Shown: positions 24,294 through 35,940 of the stretch, piece by piece
Numbering within the stretch: position 1 is the stretch's first letter
How the letters are laid out: each line of letters begins with the position of its first letter
From: Lineus longissimus
Taxonomy: Eukaryota; Nemertea; Pilidiophora; Heteronemertea; Lineidae
DNA: 64,000 bases
NCBI RefSeq assembly: GCF_910592395.1
Contig: NC_088322.1
Coordinates: 8,179,431 to 8,243,430 of the forward strand
Direction of reading: 5' to 3'
Translations under genes and position numbers: made by a program
The notes under the pieces: generated by a model
Told to the model about the DNA's origin: nothing
Database searches by the model: none
The model's input: the letters and a program-made list of their open reading frames with translations, nothing else

Positions 24294-25916
24294 ATGTGGA
24301 ATAGGCTTGTTCAGACCGTAATTGACAGATTGTATGCCATAGATAGAATAGCAAGAAATCACAGACGACCAGAAAGTGGTATACCGGGAGCCATTACCTC
24401 GGTAAGGTTGGGACACGGCCGAATGAGAAGACTGATCGTTAAAAATACCCAATATAGGCCGTGTCTGTCCTGTCCATAATGTGGTCTAAATAACGTGGTG
24501 GTCGGAAAAACATGGTGGACAGAAGTGAAAAATAATCGTTGCATCTCCAAGTCTTTGTCAAACATGGTAAATGGGTTTGACAAATGACAGTCATATCCCA
24601 CTAAGATGAATTCCACGAATAGAAATCAATGTCCCCTTGAAAAAAGGGATGGATTGATTAAGATGCATGGACATTTTTAATTTTCGTCATCTTCAGACAC
24701 ATATACTAACTGGACGGCCCCTTATACCGGGAGATGCCATGGATGTTAGTTGACAGTTACAGTATCAATTATTCACTCATTACAGTCCATTCTAAAAAAG
24801 GTCAACCGGCCTGTGCAAAGAAGTGCTGTCAAATATCTTGACGTCCGGCCCAATCATGCCGTCCTTGAAATCGGCTTTGGACTTGGTTACGGAATCCAGC
24901 ATGTCCTCGATATCATTAAAGGTAACATGGTCTTTACACATTATTTTGTCCAAGAGTCTGTACTTTGATGATAAAATTTGCCTACATTAATGAGGGAATT
25001 CTAATAAGAGGTATAATTATGATTTTACATGGACGTTAATTATTAATGGTTGGCAACTATGCAATAAGGTTTTAAAATGCCCAGTCAAAACATACAATTA
25101 CCAAACACTAATAGACCTTTGATACTGTGGCCCTCAAACGTGCTTCGTTTCTGCTGTCCGCAAAGATAACTGACCCCCGCCCCATATTATGTTACCTTTA
25201 TATAGTTTGTTTCCCACAGTGTCACCCATAATAAAATGGCCTGCCAGATTTGGCTAATGAGACTAGACACTCTTTAATTTGCTACCCAAACTCCTATCGG
25301 TAATGCCAAGCGCCTGGCAGAAGGCAGTAGCTGTTGGCTCACCAATGGGCCGTTTCGGAAAGACCTCCCAAGGCGGTTCAAACCTCTGACTTTCTGTTTA
25401 CGACGCGGATGCCCTATAGGCCAAGTGTATCGGTATATTACAAGTACATGTACTTTGTTTCTTGTTTTGACAGAAGGAGACGGTTCTCTTCATGGCGTGG
25501 ACATCTCAGACGAAATGGTCAGAAGAACGGCGAGACGTTTCCAAAAGGAAATCAAGGACAAAAAGGTCAACATTTGCATTGGGGACGTGGCATGCATGCC
25601 TTATGAAGACAACACATTTGACAGAGTATTCCATACAAATTCTTACTACTACTGGCCAGATATGGATGAAGCAGCCCAGGAGATCTACAGGGTGATGAGA
25701 AAAGACAGCGTCATGGTTACAGCATTGGCGGCTGATAGGGTAAAAGACGGAGTGAAAAAAGGAGTGCTGAAATATGGAGACTCAGATCAAACACGCTATA
25801 TTGACGCCCTGAGGAAAAATAACTTTGTTGATGTTCAAGTACAGGATTTTTATGAAGCAGCGGATGGCCTGTTCCCATGGTACCAGGCGATTTTTGCCTA
25901 TGTGAAAAAGAAATGA
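24294..25916 (+). CDS. Class I SAM-dependent methyltransferase, tandem copy A
   Basis: Exons 24294-24401, 24786-24921 and 25474-25916 join to 229 codons including TGA. Motif I is VLEIGFGLGYG (residues 62-72), the acidic residue after strand 2 is Asp91 in HGVDIS, and motif II is IGDVACMPYEDNTFDRVF (117-134), as in the Methyltransf_11 / UbiE-like family. Such enzymes transfer a methyl group from S-adenosylmethionine; the substrate cannot be told from the sequence. The closest architecture I recall is the small 'YdaC-like' methyltransferases annotated in marine invertebrates. The start ATG is conserved in all six copies and is preceded by ttttcagcagttcgcattc, so a 5' intron ending just upstream is possible. 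Copy A differs from the others at 'TALAADRVKDGVKKGVLKYGD'-like positions 174-193 and shares a 36-codon exon 1 and SINE-bearing intron 2 with copy C. No signal peptide or membrane segment. Confidence 0.9.
25190..25432 (-). mobile_element. tRNA-derived SINE in intron 2 of copy A (degraded)
   Basis: Minus-strand reading gives a tRNA-like head with a box B-like ggtttgaaccgcc and a decayed box A, followed by a body containing gccaggcgcttggcattacc. The better preserved version is in copy C (34900-35150). Confidence 0.6.
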
Positions 25917-26852
25917 ATCTTTCTTTATTATCTCATGGTTAGGCAACGCCAATTTAATACCTTCGATAGCGGCCTGTAAGAATCTATCCGCTGAATGTGG
26001 GGAAACTAATTTCATACCACCCACCAACCAGTGCCAAAAGTCACATGTTGACACTAACACAAATTTTATAGAGAAAAACAATTGTCTGGTTTGAATTTCA
26101 TTGATATAGAAAACGTAAGTTTCATTTACCCCATAACCCCATTTACCCCATAACCCCAACAAGTTGGTGCCTGTCATTTTGATTTTGGTGCCTGACATGA
26201 ACTCTAGTATTTTTTTTCGCGGACACTAAATTTTTATCACAATCCATGGATTTTTGAAATTTACTCTTGGTTTTTTTAGGTATTTTAATTGGCGACTGCA
26301 ATGGGGAATAGAACTATGATGGGCACATATTTAATTCTTATATAAAAGCCCTACCCATAATTTTAAAGCCCCAGCCCATCATTTATTCCAGACTTTATCT
26401 ATTAAATGTATGTAAAAGATGTAGAAGCTGAATAAAAGTAGGATAGAAATAGCAAATAGTGTTAAGTTCTTCAAATCGAATACTGTTTTGGAGCAACTAT
26501 AAATGTAAACATGTTCCAGTTTGTCAAATTTCTTGGAGATGCATCAGCGCCACCACAATTAACTCATTCTTCCTTTGGCAGAAATCGGTACTAAATATAT
26601 TAACATAATCATTATCACATTACTGTCACCACTTGTAAAATAACACGCGAGGTTTAAAAAAGTTTTACAAAGTCATCCGCAGTAGGAAATAGCAATGACA
26701 GAACAACATTCATCCTTTATCTCTGCTTATGGATCACATGCTAATGTTTAACTGTGGTTCTGTTCGTTGATGGTGGATTGGAACTAATAAAACAAAAGAC
26801 GATACACGATCTAGACTTAGAGTAAGAGTAGGTTACTCTAAGATCTCGATGT

Positions 26853-26965
26853 TTGTACACCAATGCCGATGCCTTAACAAATAAGATTAACGAACTCTCT
26901 TTGACCCTAGTGCCAGACATCATAGCTGTAACCGAAATGACATCGAAGAATGTAATAATAAAGAA
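26853..26965 (+). pseudogene. LINE endonuclease fragment
   Basis: Translation gives YTNADALTNKINELSLTL then VPDIIAVTEM, the start of the APE-type endonuclease of non-LTR retrotransposons (N-A...L...DIIAVTE). The match ends after a few more codons where an inverted-repeat insertion begins (about 26975). Related pieces lie at 39772-39850, 42930-43100 and 48196-48381. Confidence 0.7.
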
Positions 26966-26974
26966 AGTGACTAT

Positions 26975-27535
26975 TTGGCAAGCCCGGTGTAAAAGTAAAA
27001 AGTGTCCCCCCTGGAAAAAGTGTCCGGCCCTATTGTATTCTGCAATAAGGTTCTATAGAGACACTGACCGTCAATAGCTCAGAGATTGAAGCGCATAATA
27101 GAATTCTTTGTTCCCGGACATTTTATCCTAGGACATTTTAAACTTCTACACCGGCTCACCAAACAGCGCCTTTTTTCTGCCCTAGATGGAGAGCCGAACT
27201 CATGCATATTCAACCATCCAGGAGCTCATTATCATTCGTGGCAACACGGTCAGCAACACTGGAGTTACAGTGAAACGACTTTAGAAATGCACACTAATGC
27301 ATTTAACATGCTTATCAGTTAAATCACGTTTATGACTTTTTTTGTAAATCCATACAGTCATGTACATGTACATGTACATGCTTCTTCATGGGTTATTGAC
27401 CAAAACCCGAGTTTTAGTAACAGAAATTAAATATGCGCATATAAATTCGAATATGACGTCACTGCTCTCTGATTGTAACCTCTCCGGCTCGCCAAAGAGG
27501 GTAGTATTTTTGCCCTGTTTGGCAAGCCCGGCTTG
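26975..27535. repeat. Complex inverted-repeat insertion in unit A
   Basis: tttggcaagcccgg occurs at both edges (26975 and about 27519). Near the left, gcccggtgtaaaagtaaaa is inverted as ttaaacttctacaccggctc near 27140-27160. The block interrupts LINE endonuclease sequence that is continuous in other units, so it is probably one or two nested foldback elements. Confidence 0.45.
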
Positions 27536-27853
27536 GATTTCAGATGTAGTTGGTGTGAGTATCTTCACTCCATGTAGATGGTCAGTTTTAACAAGTACAA
27601 AAACGGTTATTGGCTTGGGTTTTCTTTCTGCAGTTTTAAAAGGCTGTATAACCTTCCAGGGCAATGACTTCATCTGGCCCACAATGCGTTTCAACTTAGC
27701 CAACGACGTCACATTTCTTAAGAGATTTTTCCACTTCAGAATAGTGGAGTTCATTAGTCTAAGATTTGAAACGTTTTCATTCAGACCATCAATGTTCCAT
27801 TCAATACAAACGAATAGTATTGCAACAAATGAACAACTCTGTCTGCAAGTCAA
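27536..27853 (-). pseudogene. LINE endonuclease fragment, minus strand
   Basis: The frame reads VFVLVKTDHLHGVKILTPTT and SEIQ before the insertion edge. The less disturbed paralogous piece at 44596-44840 continues into EIQWLKLSQSVFYIDQEIYL and YIAPMRSGF, a typical APE endonuclease core (W.KL...IYLC.AYI.P..S). Confidence 0.6.
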
Positions 27854-28321
27854 AGGTTTAGGCCTATGTATCGGCTTGAAGCCAAAAATATTTCATTTTA
27901 GTTTTCATGACCTAAATCATGTTTTTGCTATTTTTTAAACATTAAATCTAGAACAGGCCATCTCGTAATATTGATCCAACCACTTAATGCTCTGCCGCCT
28001 CTGTTATGCCTGTGAGTGCTAGGTGAGTAACCTTAACGTACTTTTAACAAATTCCGTATGGTCTTATCTACCCAGTCAAGTACAGTAGAACCTCCCTTGG
28101 TCATTAAAAACAAAGTCACACCATTCTGCAGAGACAAGTTCACTTTGAATTTCCTTGTAGGGATATTGGAATTTGGATCAACAAACTGTGTTGGACTGTT
28201 TAAGGCCAGTTGGGGTGCTTATGTTGCATACACTAGTACAGCTAGTAGATGCCTCTCATAAACCAACACAGTATGTTGGGCCGTAGGACTATGTCACAAA
28301 GCAACTGCCAAAAATAGGGAT

Positions 28322-28337
28322 GGGGGGGGGGGGGGGG
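28322..28337 (+). repeat. Poly-G tract (16 G)
   Basis: Uninterrupted run of 16 G in unit B. The paralogous tract is 14 G in unit E (from 45292) and 12 G in unit F (49390). It has G-quadruplex potential and could be a place where assemblies or sequencing err. Confidence 0.85.
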
Positions 28338-28749
28338 TCTTCAGTTGTTCAATAAAAGGGATTATGTTCTCAAAGAGTAACACAAGACATGAATATGTTT
28401 CGTAACCTGATTTACTTCATCCGCATGAACAAAACTAAAAACTAAGAATACATGTACTTTGTTTGTTGACCATGGGTAACACTATTTTGGCTAGAACTTT
28501 AAATCTAAAAGCAATTAGATCTCTTTCAAAACAAAGTGAATGCCAATTTCAAGGGTAGGAGTCAGTTCTTTGTTTTCCCGAAAACAGGCTCCCAGATTTA
28601 AACTGATCGGCATTCACTTCATTTTGAAGGAGTTTTAATTGATTTTGGATTTCAGGTCCTAGCCGAAATGGGTGTTACATATTGCCAACTTTTAAGCGAT
28701 TCATAGGCCATCGACCCTTTACAGCAAAACCTAACAGTTCGCATTCGAC

Positions 28750-29843
28750 ATGTGGAATAGGCTTGTTCAGACCATGCTGATTGACAGATTGGTTGCCACA
28801 GATAGAATAGCAAGAAATCTCAGCTGACCAGAAAGTGGCATTTTTGGAGCCATTACCTCGGTAAGGTTGGGACACGGCTCCGAATGAGAAGACTGATCGT
28901 TAAAAATACACATTATAGGCCGTGTCTGTCCTATCCATAAAGTGGTCTGAATAACGTGGTGGTCGGAACACATGGTGTACAGAGTGGAAAATAATCGTAG
29001 CATCTTCAAGTCTCTGCATTATCTACAAAGTAGCCTGTCAAACATGGTAAATGGGTTTGACAAATTATCGTCATATTCCCCCCTAAGATGATGAATTCCA
29101 TGAATAGAAATCAATGTCCCCTAGAAAAGGGGGTGGATTGATTAAAAGGTGCATGGACATTTTTAATTTTCGTTATCTTAACAGCAAAACCACAGTGATT
29201 TGACTTTGAGGCAAATAGTGTTAATTACAAATAAAAAATCCAGAGGTACAATGTTCTATTATACCCTGTATGGAGGCATGATAGCATCTCTGGATTTTTT
29301 TTCTTTCTTGTATTAGCACCATTTGCCTCAAATCCCTGTGAGCAATACCAACATTCATATACATTTCAACTTAGGTGCCATCTATTGAGTATGTAAGCAT
29401 GAAGGTGGATATTTTGACCCTCTTCCCCTTCAAATGGTTAAAATGTACAATGACACCTGCATGGTCCCACCCTTCAGACACATATGGACGGCCCCTTATA
29501 CCGGGAGATGCCATGGATGTTAGTTAACAGTTACAGTACAGTACCTTCTTAAGAAAGTCAAGCAGCCTGTTGAAAGAAATGCTGTCAAACATCTTGACGT
29601 CCGGCCCAATCATACTGTCCTTGAAATCGGCTTTGGACTCGGTTACGGAATCCAGCATGTCCTCGATATCATTAAAGGTAACATGGTCTTTACACATTAT
29701 TTTATCCAAGAGTTTGTATTTTACTGATAAAATTTGCCTCTGCCATTAATGTGGGAATTCTGATAAGAGGTATTTATTATGATTTTACAAGGCCGATCAT
29801 CATTCATGTTTGGCCAATGGTCTTGTTTTGACAGAAGGAGACG
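28750..29843 (+). pseudogene. Class I SAM-dependent methyltransferase, copy B (pseudogene)
   Basis: Exon 1 (28750-28860) is like the other copies but has an in-frame TGA at 28825-28827 (aatctcagctgacca, where other copies have cagacgacc or cagcagacc). Exon 2 (29542-29677) is intact and keeps VLEIGFGLGYG. Exon 3 survives only as its first nine bases (29835-29843, aaggagacg) and then runs into an ATAC-rich simple sequence. The upstream ttttcagcag block seen in the other copies is also deleted. Intron 1 carries the 290-bp insertion shared with D, E and F. Clearly non-functional. Confidence 0.92.
29181..29471. mobile_element. 290-bp insertion with foldback core in intron 1 (copies B, D, E, F)
   Basis: Absent from copies A and C, where tttaattttcgtcatct runs directly into tcagacacata. 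The first 160 bp fold back: atttgactttgaggcaaata ... aaaaaatccagagg pairs with ctctggattttttt ... accatttgcctcaaatccct. Equivalent copies lie at about 40921-41212 (D), 46167-46459 (E) and 51637-51930 (F). Confidence 0.75.
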
Positions 29844-29900
29844 ATACAATACATGCAAAATACACAATATACAATATACAATACAATACATGCAAAATAT
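29844..29900. repeat. ATAC/ACAAT-rich simple sequence replacing exon 3 of copy B
   Basis: atacaatacatgcaaaatac, then acaatatacaatatacaata and a second atacaatacatgcaaaat. It abuts the exon 3 stump exactly, so it marks the break that removed the rest of the exon. Confidence 0.75.
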
Positions 29901-29989
29901 GTTTAAGTAAACATGAAAAAAAGGATTGCTCTCTTGGAGAGCGCACAAATGAAATCAGTTACATGTATAAGGTTTTGTGAATTGTATTC

Positions 29990-30220
29990 TTAATGCCAAA
30001 ATACATCTTTTTTATTCAGATAATTTTTTCATATTACTCGCGGATTATGCCTGGTACATACTACAACGATCGTTGGACTTGTCATTTTTTTCACGCTTGC
30101 CAAGAATCAGATAGGCCCTCCAACTTGCTGAGCTGGCATGTCCTGGTCAATGATCGGATGATGTTTGAAAACAGTGTTGTTGGCATCTTCCAAAGAAATG
30201 GCGTTGTGTTCATCTGATAA
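29990..30220 (+). other. Unrecognised open frame between copies B and C
   Basis: Open frame ending TGA with PGTYYNDRWTCHFFHACQES and NSVVGIFQRNGVVFI. A DNA relative lies at about 58800-58915 (gccttccaatttgccgagctggcctgtcctgg against gccctccaacttgctgagctggcatgtcctgg, then gaatctttcaacgaaat against gcatcttccaaagaaat), where the frame is broken. Could be an exon of a dispersed gene family or part of a transposon; family unknown. Confidence 0.3.
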
Positions 30221-30827
30221 AACCAGAAGGTTCTTCGGTGGTTTTAGCATGATTTGCATCACATAGAGAAAATTGCCTCATATTTTTGTTCTATTGGGCG
30301 CAAACATGTTGCTGAGTATGCAAGAACTGATTTGTGTGTGCAGTACAGTGAGGTATCAATTTCAGACGGACACATGTTATTTCAATAAATATACTGGTCT
30401 CAGGTGCACACAGTTGAACGACACAAGATTAAGATAAGATTCTCAGTAATAGTTGGAACTAATTCCCCACGGTGATAAGGCTGCCGTGTTCTGTCTCGGT
30501 CACATAAAACAATTGATTTTTGACAAGACACGTGAAACATAAATTTTGTGTAAGTATGTAGTAACCTAGCAAATGGCAAAAGCAAATACGGCAATGATGT
30601 TTTTGCAATAACCTTGGCCGGCCCTCTTCTAACTATCCTGGTGCATGTGTTCCAATAATCGGGGGCTTGGACACACTAGTGGGACAGCCCCTAACACAGA
30701 GCATGCTCCGCACAGTGAACTCTTCACTGTCTCCATTTTCCGCTTACACAGTGGACAGTTCACAGTTTTCCAGATGCTTTCGCCATCTATTATCCGCTTC
30801 TTGAACTAACAATGAGTGGGCCCAAAC

Positions 30828-31230
30828 GTGAGACAAAAAGTTACCAGATTGTGACTCGTGGCTGTGAATGATAGGACCCTGACCCCTGATCACTGCCAAA
30901 CTTTATATGTGAGACAAAAAGTTACCAGATTGTGACTCGTGGCTGTGAATGATAGGACCCTGACCCCTGATCACTGCCAAACTTTATATGTGAGACAAAA
31001 AGTTACCAGATTGTGACTCGTGGCTGTGAATGATAGGACCCTGACCCCTGATCACTGCCAAACTTTATATGTGAGACAAAAAGTTACCTGATTGTGACTT
31101 ACGGCTGGGAATGATGGGACCCCGACCCATAATCATTGCCAAAATTCATACTTGAGACAAAAATTTACCAGATTGTGACTGGCGGCTGGGAATGACAGGA
31201 CCTAACCGCCCAACCCCTCATACTCCTGGC
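30828..31230 (+). repeat. 81-bp satellite, about 5 units
   Basis: Units beginning gtgagacaaaaagttaccag start at 30828, 30909, 30990 and 31071 (exact 81-bp period). The first three are nearly identical, and the fourth, fifth and a partial sixth are increasingly diverged toward 31230 and beyond. Confidence 0.9.
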
Positions 31231-31249
31231 ACATAGGGGAAAAAGGTAT

Positions 31250-33260
31250 CTTATTGTGACATGTTGTTGGAAATGATACCGCCTGTAGCCGCCCATCCTC
31301 ACTGCTAAAATGAAATAAAAGAGTCAAAATTTCAAGTTCAAATTGTCTATTCGGCTACAGTCAAAAACTATTTATAGAACAAATTAAAAACACGTGGTCA
31401 TTCAACAATATTCCAGATTATCATACCTCATTAGTATGTGAGCCAATCACGTCGCGTCATTCACGACCACGTGCCATGCGATAATTTTGACTATGGTCTC
31501 ACTAGCCAGTGGTGATCAGGTCAACATTGGTCCCCCTTTAAAAAAAAAGTTCTTCGATCTCAGGCGATTACCATGGATACAGATAAGCCTATCATATCGC
31601 TATTGCTGCATGTTCAAATGTCGGTGTCCTGGGTATTTTGTGAAGAGGTAGCTCTGACGATTATTTGAGGAAAATATCAGCTTCTTCTGTGCACGTCCGC
31701 AGTGACCAGGCCTCGCATGCTATGTATAGCTCAATCGGATGTTGACATGAACTGGTTCCTGTCAGAGTGCACATGTTCTCAAGGTGAGACTTCGCGGTCA
31801 AAATGCTCAAAGAAAAGCCGCAACGACACCCTATTTTGGTATCAAAATTTAAAATTGTTATTATTTTGCTTTCTCAAGGTGATAAGTAGAAGTTTATAAA
31901 AATATTATTTCACCATCCATGTTAATCGTCAAATTATAAGGCGGCAAGGTGAAATTTTCAAAATTTTCATCGATGTACAGGGTGTCTCATGTATTGTGCT
32001 GCCCCCATGTTCTCATGACTGAATTACTTGATAACAATGAAAGCTGGTCAGAAGTATTTTAGAAGCGACAAGCTATTCAGAAATGTATAAGTTTATGTGT
32101 GAGAGTGATATACTGCAAGGTCGACAGCCACTTGAACAGGGGTATGCATGAAATGACGTCGCGCCATTTGTGGAGCCAGGTAGGCCCGGCCACTGCACTG
32201 GCTAGTGAGACCTATTGCATTATTCCACGGCTGACGTCATCGATGACGCGATATTGCAAATGGCGGCCATTAAGATTTCGACGAAATCGGCGATAAAAAA
32301 CAGCATATTTACGGCGTTTTAAGCCAGGAAGTTGCACAGTGATACTGTCAGGGTCTTGAATTACACCCACAAAGTAGGTAGGTTGCATTGGGTGGGACTG
32401 TTACATCCACGAACAGAAAGTACAAGGCATTCAAGTTGGGCCTGGACTCGCTTCAAACAAACATCGTCTGCTAATGTAAACACACACTGTCTACAGTACA
32501 TAATGTACACGTCTTCGCTCCATACATGATTAGCGTATCCGCCGATTAAAAATCACTTTGACAGTGGTTTGGGTCGCTGTGCAAAACCTGCTGGGCCGAT
32601 TTCTTCAAGGTTTGGTTTAAAGTTAAGCCTCGTGAAATAATTTTTTACCTGACAAATAATTTTGACTATTCTATGGCTTGACATGCAATATATATAATAT
32701 TCAATGGTATTCTTCGTTGCGCAGAGAATGTGCGCAAAAGCAAACACACAGTAGAATGTTCACTGTTTAATGCGATATCGACAACAGTGAAATGCTCTAC
32801 TGTTGTATAGTAGAGAGTACGTTGCCTAACAGACACCCCTGTTAGCAGGACACCCGCACTGTTGGGTTAATTACTGGTGCTTGTGTTTCACTACACACTC
32901 CAGTGAAACCTCCCTTTTAGTCCTTTTAGACACCTCGATTTTAGTCCAAAATGGGTCATTTCATTCAATTTGACCTCTGATATCAGGACATCTCCCTGTT
33001 AAGGACAGGATTTGTAAGCTCCATAGAGAGGGCTGGAGGCCAACAATGTCTAATTGTGTTCTTTGGATTGCAGTTTTCATGAGTTTAATGACTTTTTAAA
33101 TATTCTCTTCCAGAACGGTGGTATTTACTGGCTATATTGATCCAACCACAGTACTTTCACCATCAACATGTTATGGTCAATGCTCCGCCGCTTCTTTTAT
33201 GCCTGTTATGCAAGTAGACATGTAACAAATTTCATAAGGGTCTTATCCACCCATTTCAGT
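31250..33260. other. Spacer between units B and C
   Basis: No coding region recognised. It holds a possible inverted pair (ggtctcactagccagtg near 31493; cactggctagtgagacc near 32195), a lone Tc1/mariner-like end (tacagggtgtctcatg, 31977) and a one-ended 'GTAGAACCTC' MITE (about 32898-33010). Confidence 0.5.
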
Positions 33261-33282
33261 ACAGTAGAACCTCCCTATTAAA

Positions 33283-33465
33283 GGTCTACGCCGTTTTTAA
33301 TTTGTTTTTTAATTCGAAAATTTAAAATTGTGTAAATACGTACTGGATATAAATTTCAGTAATGCCTGTGTTAACAAATATACTATTACTACCGGTCAAG
33401 TATCAGCATCGAGTTTCAGCAAATTCGTGTATATAAATAGCTGCTTTACGGCATTGTGTCAGCCT
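33283..33465. mobile_element. Diverged TTAA tandem-core element upstream of copy C
   Basis: Paralogous to 23565-23750. Here it follows cagtagaacctccctatta, so it sits inside a 'GTAGAACCTC' MITE end at a TTAA site. Confidence 0.6.
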
Positions 33466-33691
33466 GTTTAAAGCCATAACACGTAGAAGAGGCCTCCTGT
33501 ACAGGCGCCGCCTTCAACACAGTATGTTATAGTAACTCACAAGGCTGCTGACAAAAACAGGGATGAGGGAAACTTCAGTGGCCCAATACAAGGGATTCTG
33601 TTCTCAGAGTAACACAAGACATGCGTGTTTGGGAACCTGCTTTACTTCATCCAAAATGAACAATACTCAGCACTCTCGTTAATAGGGGTAC

Positions 33692-33880
33692 ACCGTTCGA
33701 TATAATTGGTGGGCCAGTTAAATAGAAATCCACTAATACACAATGCCGTAGTGTCGTTATGAATACAAATTTGTTTAAACTTGGTATTCATAGTATTTGT
33801 ATATCAGTCTACACGACGGCAATGTTGAAATTTGTATTTAGTAGCCTACGTATATCCGCAATTGGAAACTTTTAACGAAT
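33692..33880. mobile_element. TTAA tandem-core element, inverted, upstream of copy C
   Basis: Same insertion as at 23967-24165, with gggtacaccgttcgatataa at its left and the single core unit inside. Confidence 0.65.
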
Positions 33881-34001
33881 ATTTTCTTTACACTTCATCA
33901 AATTCAAATTACAAATTTATTAACCGATTCATTGACCCTTTACAGCATGACTAAACCTACAAAATACATCATTTGTCCGTTTTCAGCAGCTCGCATTCGG
34001 C

Positions 34002-35625
34002 ATGTGGAATAGGCTTGTTCAGACCGTAATTGAGAGATTGGTTGCCACAGATAGAATAGCAAGAAATCTCAGACGACCAGAAAGTGGTATATTGGGAGCC
34101 ATTACCTCGGTAAGGTTGGGACACAGCCGAATGAGAAGACTGATCGTTGAAAATACAAATTATCGGCCGTGTCTGTCCTATCCATGAAGTGGTCTGAATA
34201 ACGTGGTGGTCGGAAAAACATTGGTGGACAGAAGTGAAAAAAAATCGTTGCATCTCCAAGTCTCTGTCAAACATGGTAAATGGGTTTGACAAATGATAGT
34301 CATATCCCCCTAAGATGAAATCCACGAATAGAAATCAATGTCCCCTTGAAAAAAGGGATGGATTGATTAAGATGCATGGACATTTTTAATTTTCGTCATC
34401 TTCAGACACATACTAACTGGACGGCCCCTTATACCGGGAGATGCCATGGAGGTTAGTTAACAGTTACAGTATTAATTATTCACTCATTACAGTCCATTCT
34501 AAAGAAGGCCAACCAGCCTGTTGAAAGAAATGCTGTCAAACATCTTGACGTCCGGCCCAATCATACTGTCCTTGAAATCGGCTTTGGACTCGGTTACGGA
34601 ATCCAGCATGTCCTCGATATCATTAAAGGTAACATGGTCTTTACACATTATTTTATCCAAGAGTCTGTATTTTGCTGATACAATTTGCCTCTGCCATTAA
34701 TGAGGGAATTCTAATAAGAGGTATTAATTATGATTTTACAAGGACGTTCATTCATGTTTGACCTGTGCAATAAGGTTTTAGAATGCCCAGTCAAAACATA
34801 CAGTTACCAAGCACTAATAGACCTTAAATACTGTGGCCCTCAAACGTGCTTTGTTTCTGTTGTCCGCAAAGATAACTGACCCCCGCCCAATGGCCTCATC
34901 AACTAAGTGTATATATATAGTTTGTTCTTACAGTGTCACCCATAATAGAAATGGCCGGCCAGATTTGGCTAATGAGACTGGACACTCTTTGCCACCCAAA
35001 CTGCTATCTGTAATGCCAAGCGCCTGGCAGAAGGCAGTAGCTGCTGGCTAACCAACGGGCCGCATCGGAAAGAGCTCCCAAGGGGGCTCAAACCTCTGAC
35101 TTTCTCTTTACGAGGCGGATGCCTTAACCACTTGGCCAAGTGTATCGGTGTATTACAAGTACTTTGTTTCTTGTTTTGACAGAAGGAGACGGATTTCTTC
35201 ATGGCCTGGACATCTCAGACGAAATGGTCAGAAGAACGGCGAGACGTTTCCAAAAGGAAATCAAGGACAAAAGGGTCAACATTTGCATTGGGGACGTGGC
35301 ATGCATGCCTTATGAAGACAACACATTTGACAGAGTATTCCATACAAATTGTTACTACTTCTGGCCAGATATGGATAAAGCAGCCAAGGAGATCTATAGG
35401 GTGATGAGAAAAGACAGCGTCATGGTTACAGCATTGGTGCCTGATAGGGTAAAAGACGGAGTGAATAAAGGAGCGCTGAAATATGGAAACCCAGATCAAA
35501 CACGCTATGTTGATGCCCTGAGGAACAATGACTTTGTTGATGTTCAAGTACAGGATTTTTATGACGCAGCGGATGGCCTGTACCCATGGTACCAGGCGGT
35601 TTTTGCCTATGTGAAAAAGAAATGA
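34002..35625 (+). CDS. Class I SAM-dependent methyltransferase, tandem copy C
   Basis: Exons 34002-34109, 34493-34628 and 35183-35625, 229 codons including TGA. Motif I VLEIGFGLGYG, HGLDIS and IGDVACMPYEDNTFDRVF are intact; ends FAYVKKK. Exon 1 has 36 codons (QTVIERL), as in copy A. Introns lack the 290-bp insertion and keep the SINE-bearing long intron 2. Specific changes from copy A include KADKAAKEIYR-like Lys after PDMD, VPDRVKDGVNKG and GNPDQTRYVDALRNNDF. Open and with good splice sites, so probably functional; substrate unknown. Confidence 0.9.
34900..35150 (-). mobile_element. tRNA-derived SINE in intron 2 of copy C
   Basis: On the minus strand the head reads cacttggccaagtggttaag (box A) then gcatccgcctcgtaaagag and aggtttgagcccccttggg (box B), a tRNA-like promoter with the anticodon-loop position cctcgtaaa. 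The body follows (gccaggcgcttggcattaca). Copies are in the same place in A (degraded) and F (52440-52672), but not in B, D or E. Confidence 0.75.
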
Positions 35626-35940
35626 ATCTTTCTTCATTATCTCATGGTTAGGCAACGCCAATTTAATACCTTGGATAGCGGCCTGCCAACGAACCTATCC
35701 GCCCAATGTGGGGAAAAAACTTCATACCACCAACAACCAGTGCCAAAAGTCACGTGTTGACACTAACACAAATTTTATAGGGAAAAACACTTGTCTGGTT
35801 TGAATTTCATAGAAAAACTTGAGTTTCATTTACCCCATAACACCAACAAGTTATGGTGCCTGCCATTTTGATTTTGGTGCCTAACATGAACTCTAGTATT
35901 TTTTTCACTGGCACTAAATTTGTATTTAACAGTTGTATAA

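Noticed and set aside
27360-27938. 192-codon plus-strand frame
   Set aside because: It lies antisense to LINE endonuclease sequence (minus-strand VKTDHLHGVKIL), is not open in the paralogous units, and has no domain.
35075-35150. Functional tRNA gene
   Set aside because: Boxes A and B are present, but the head continues into a repeated body and occurs in the same intron of three paralogues, so it is a SINE head, not a tRNA gene.
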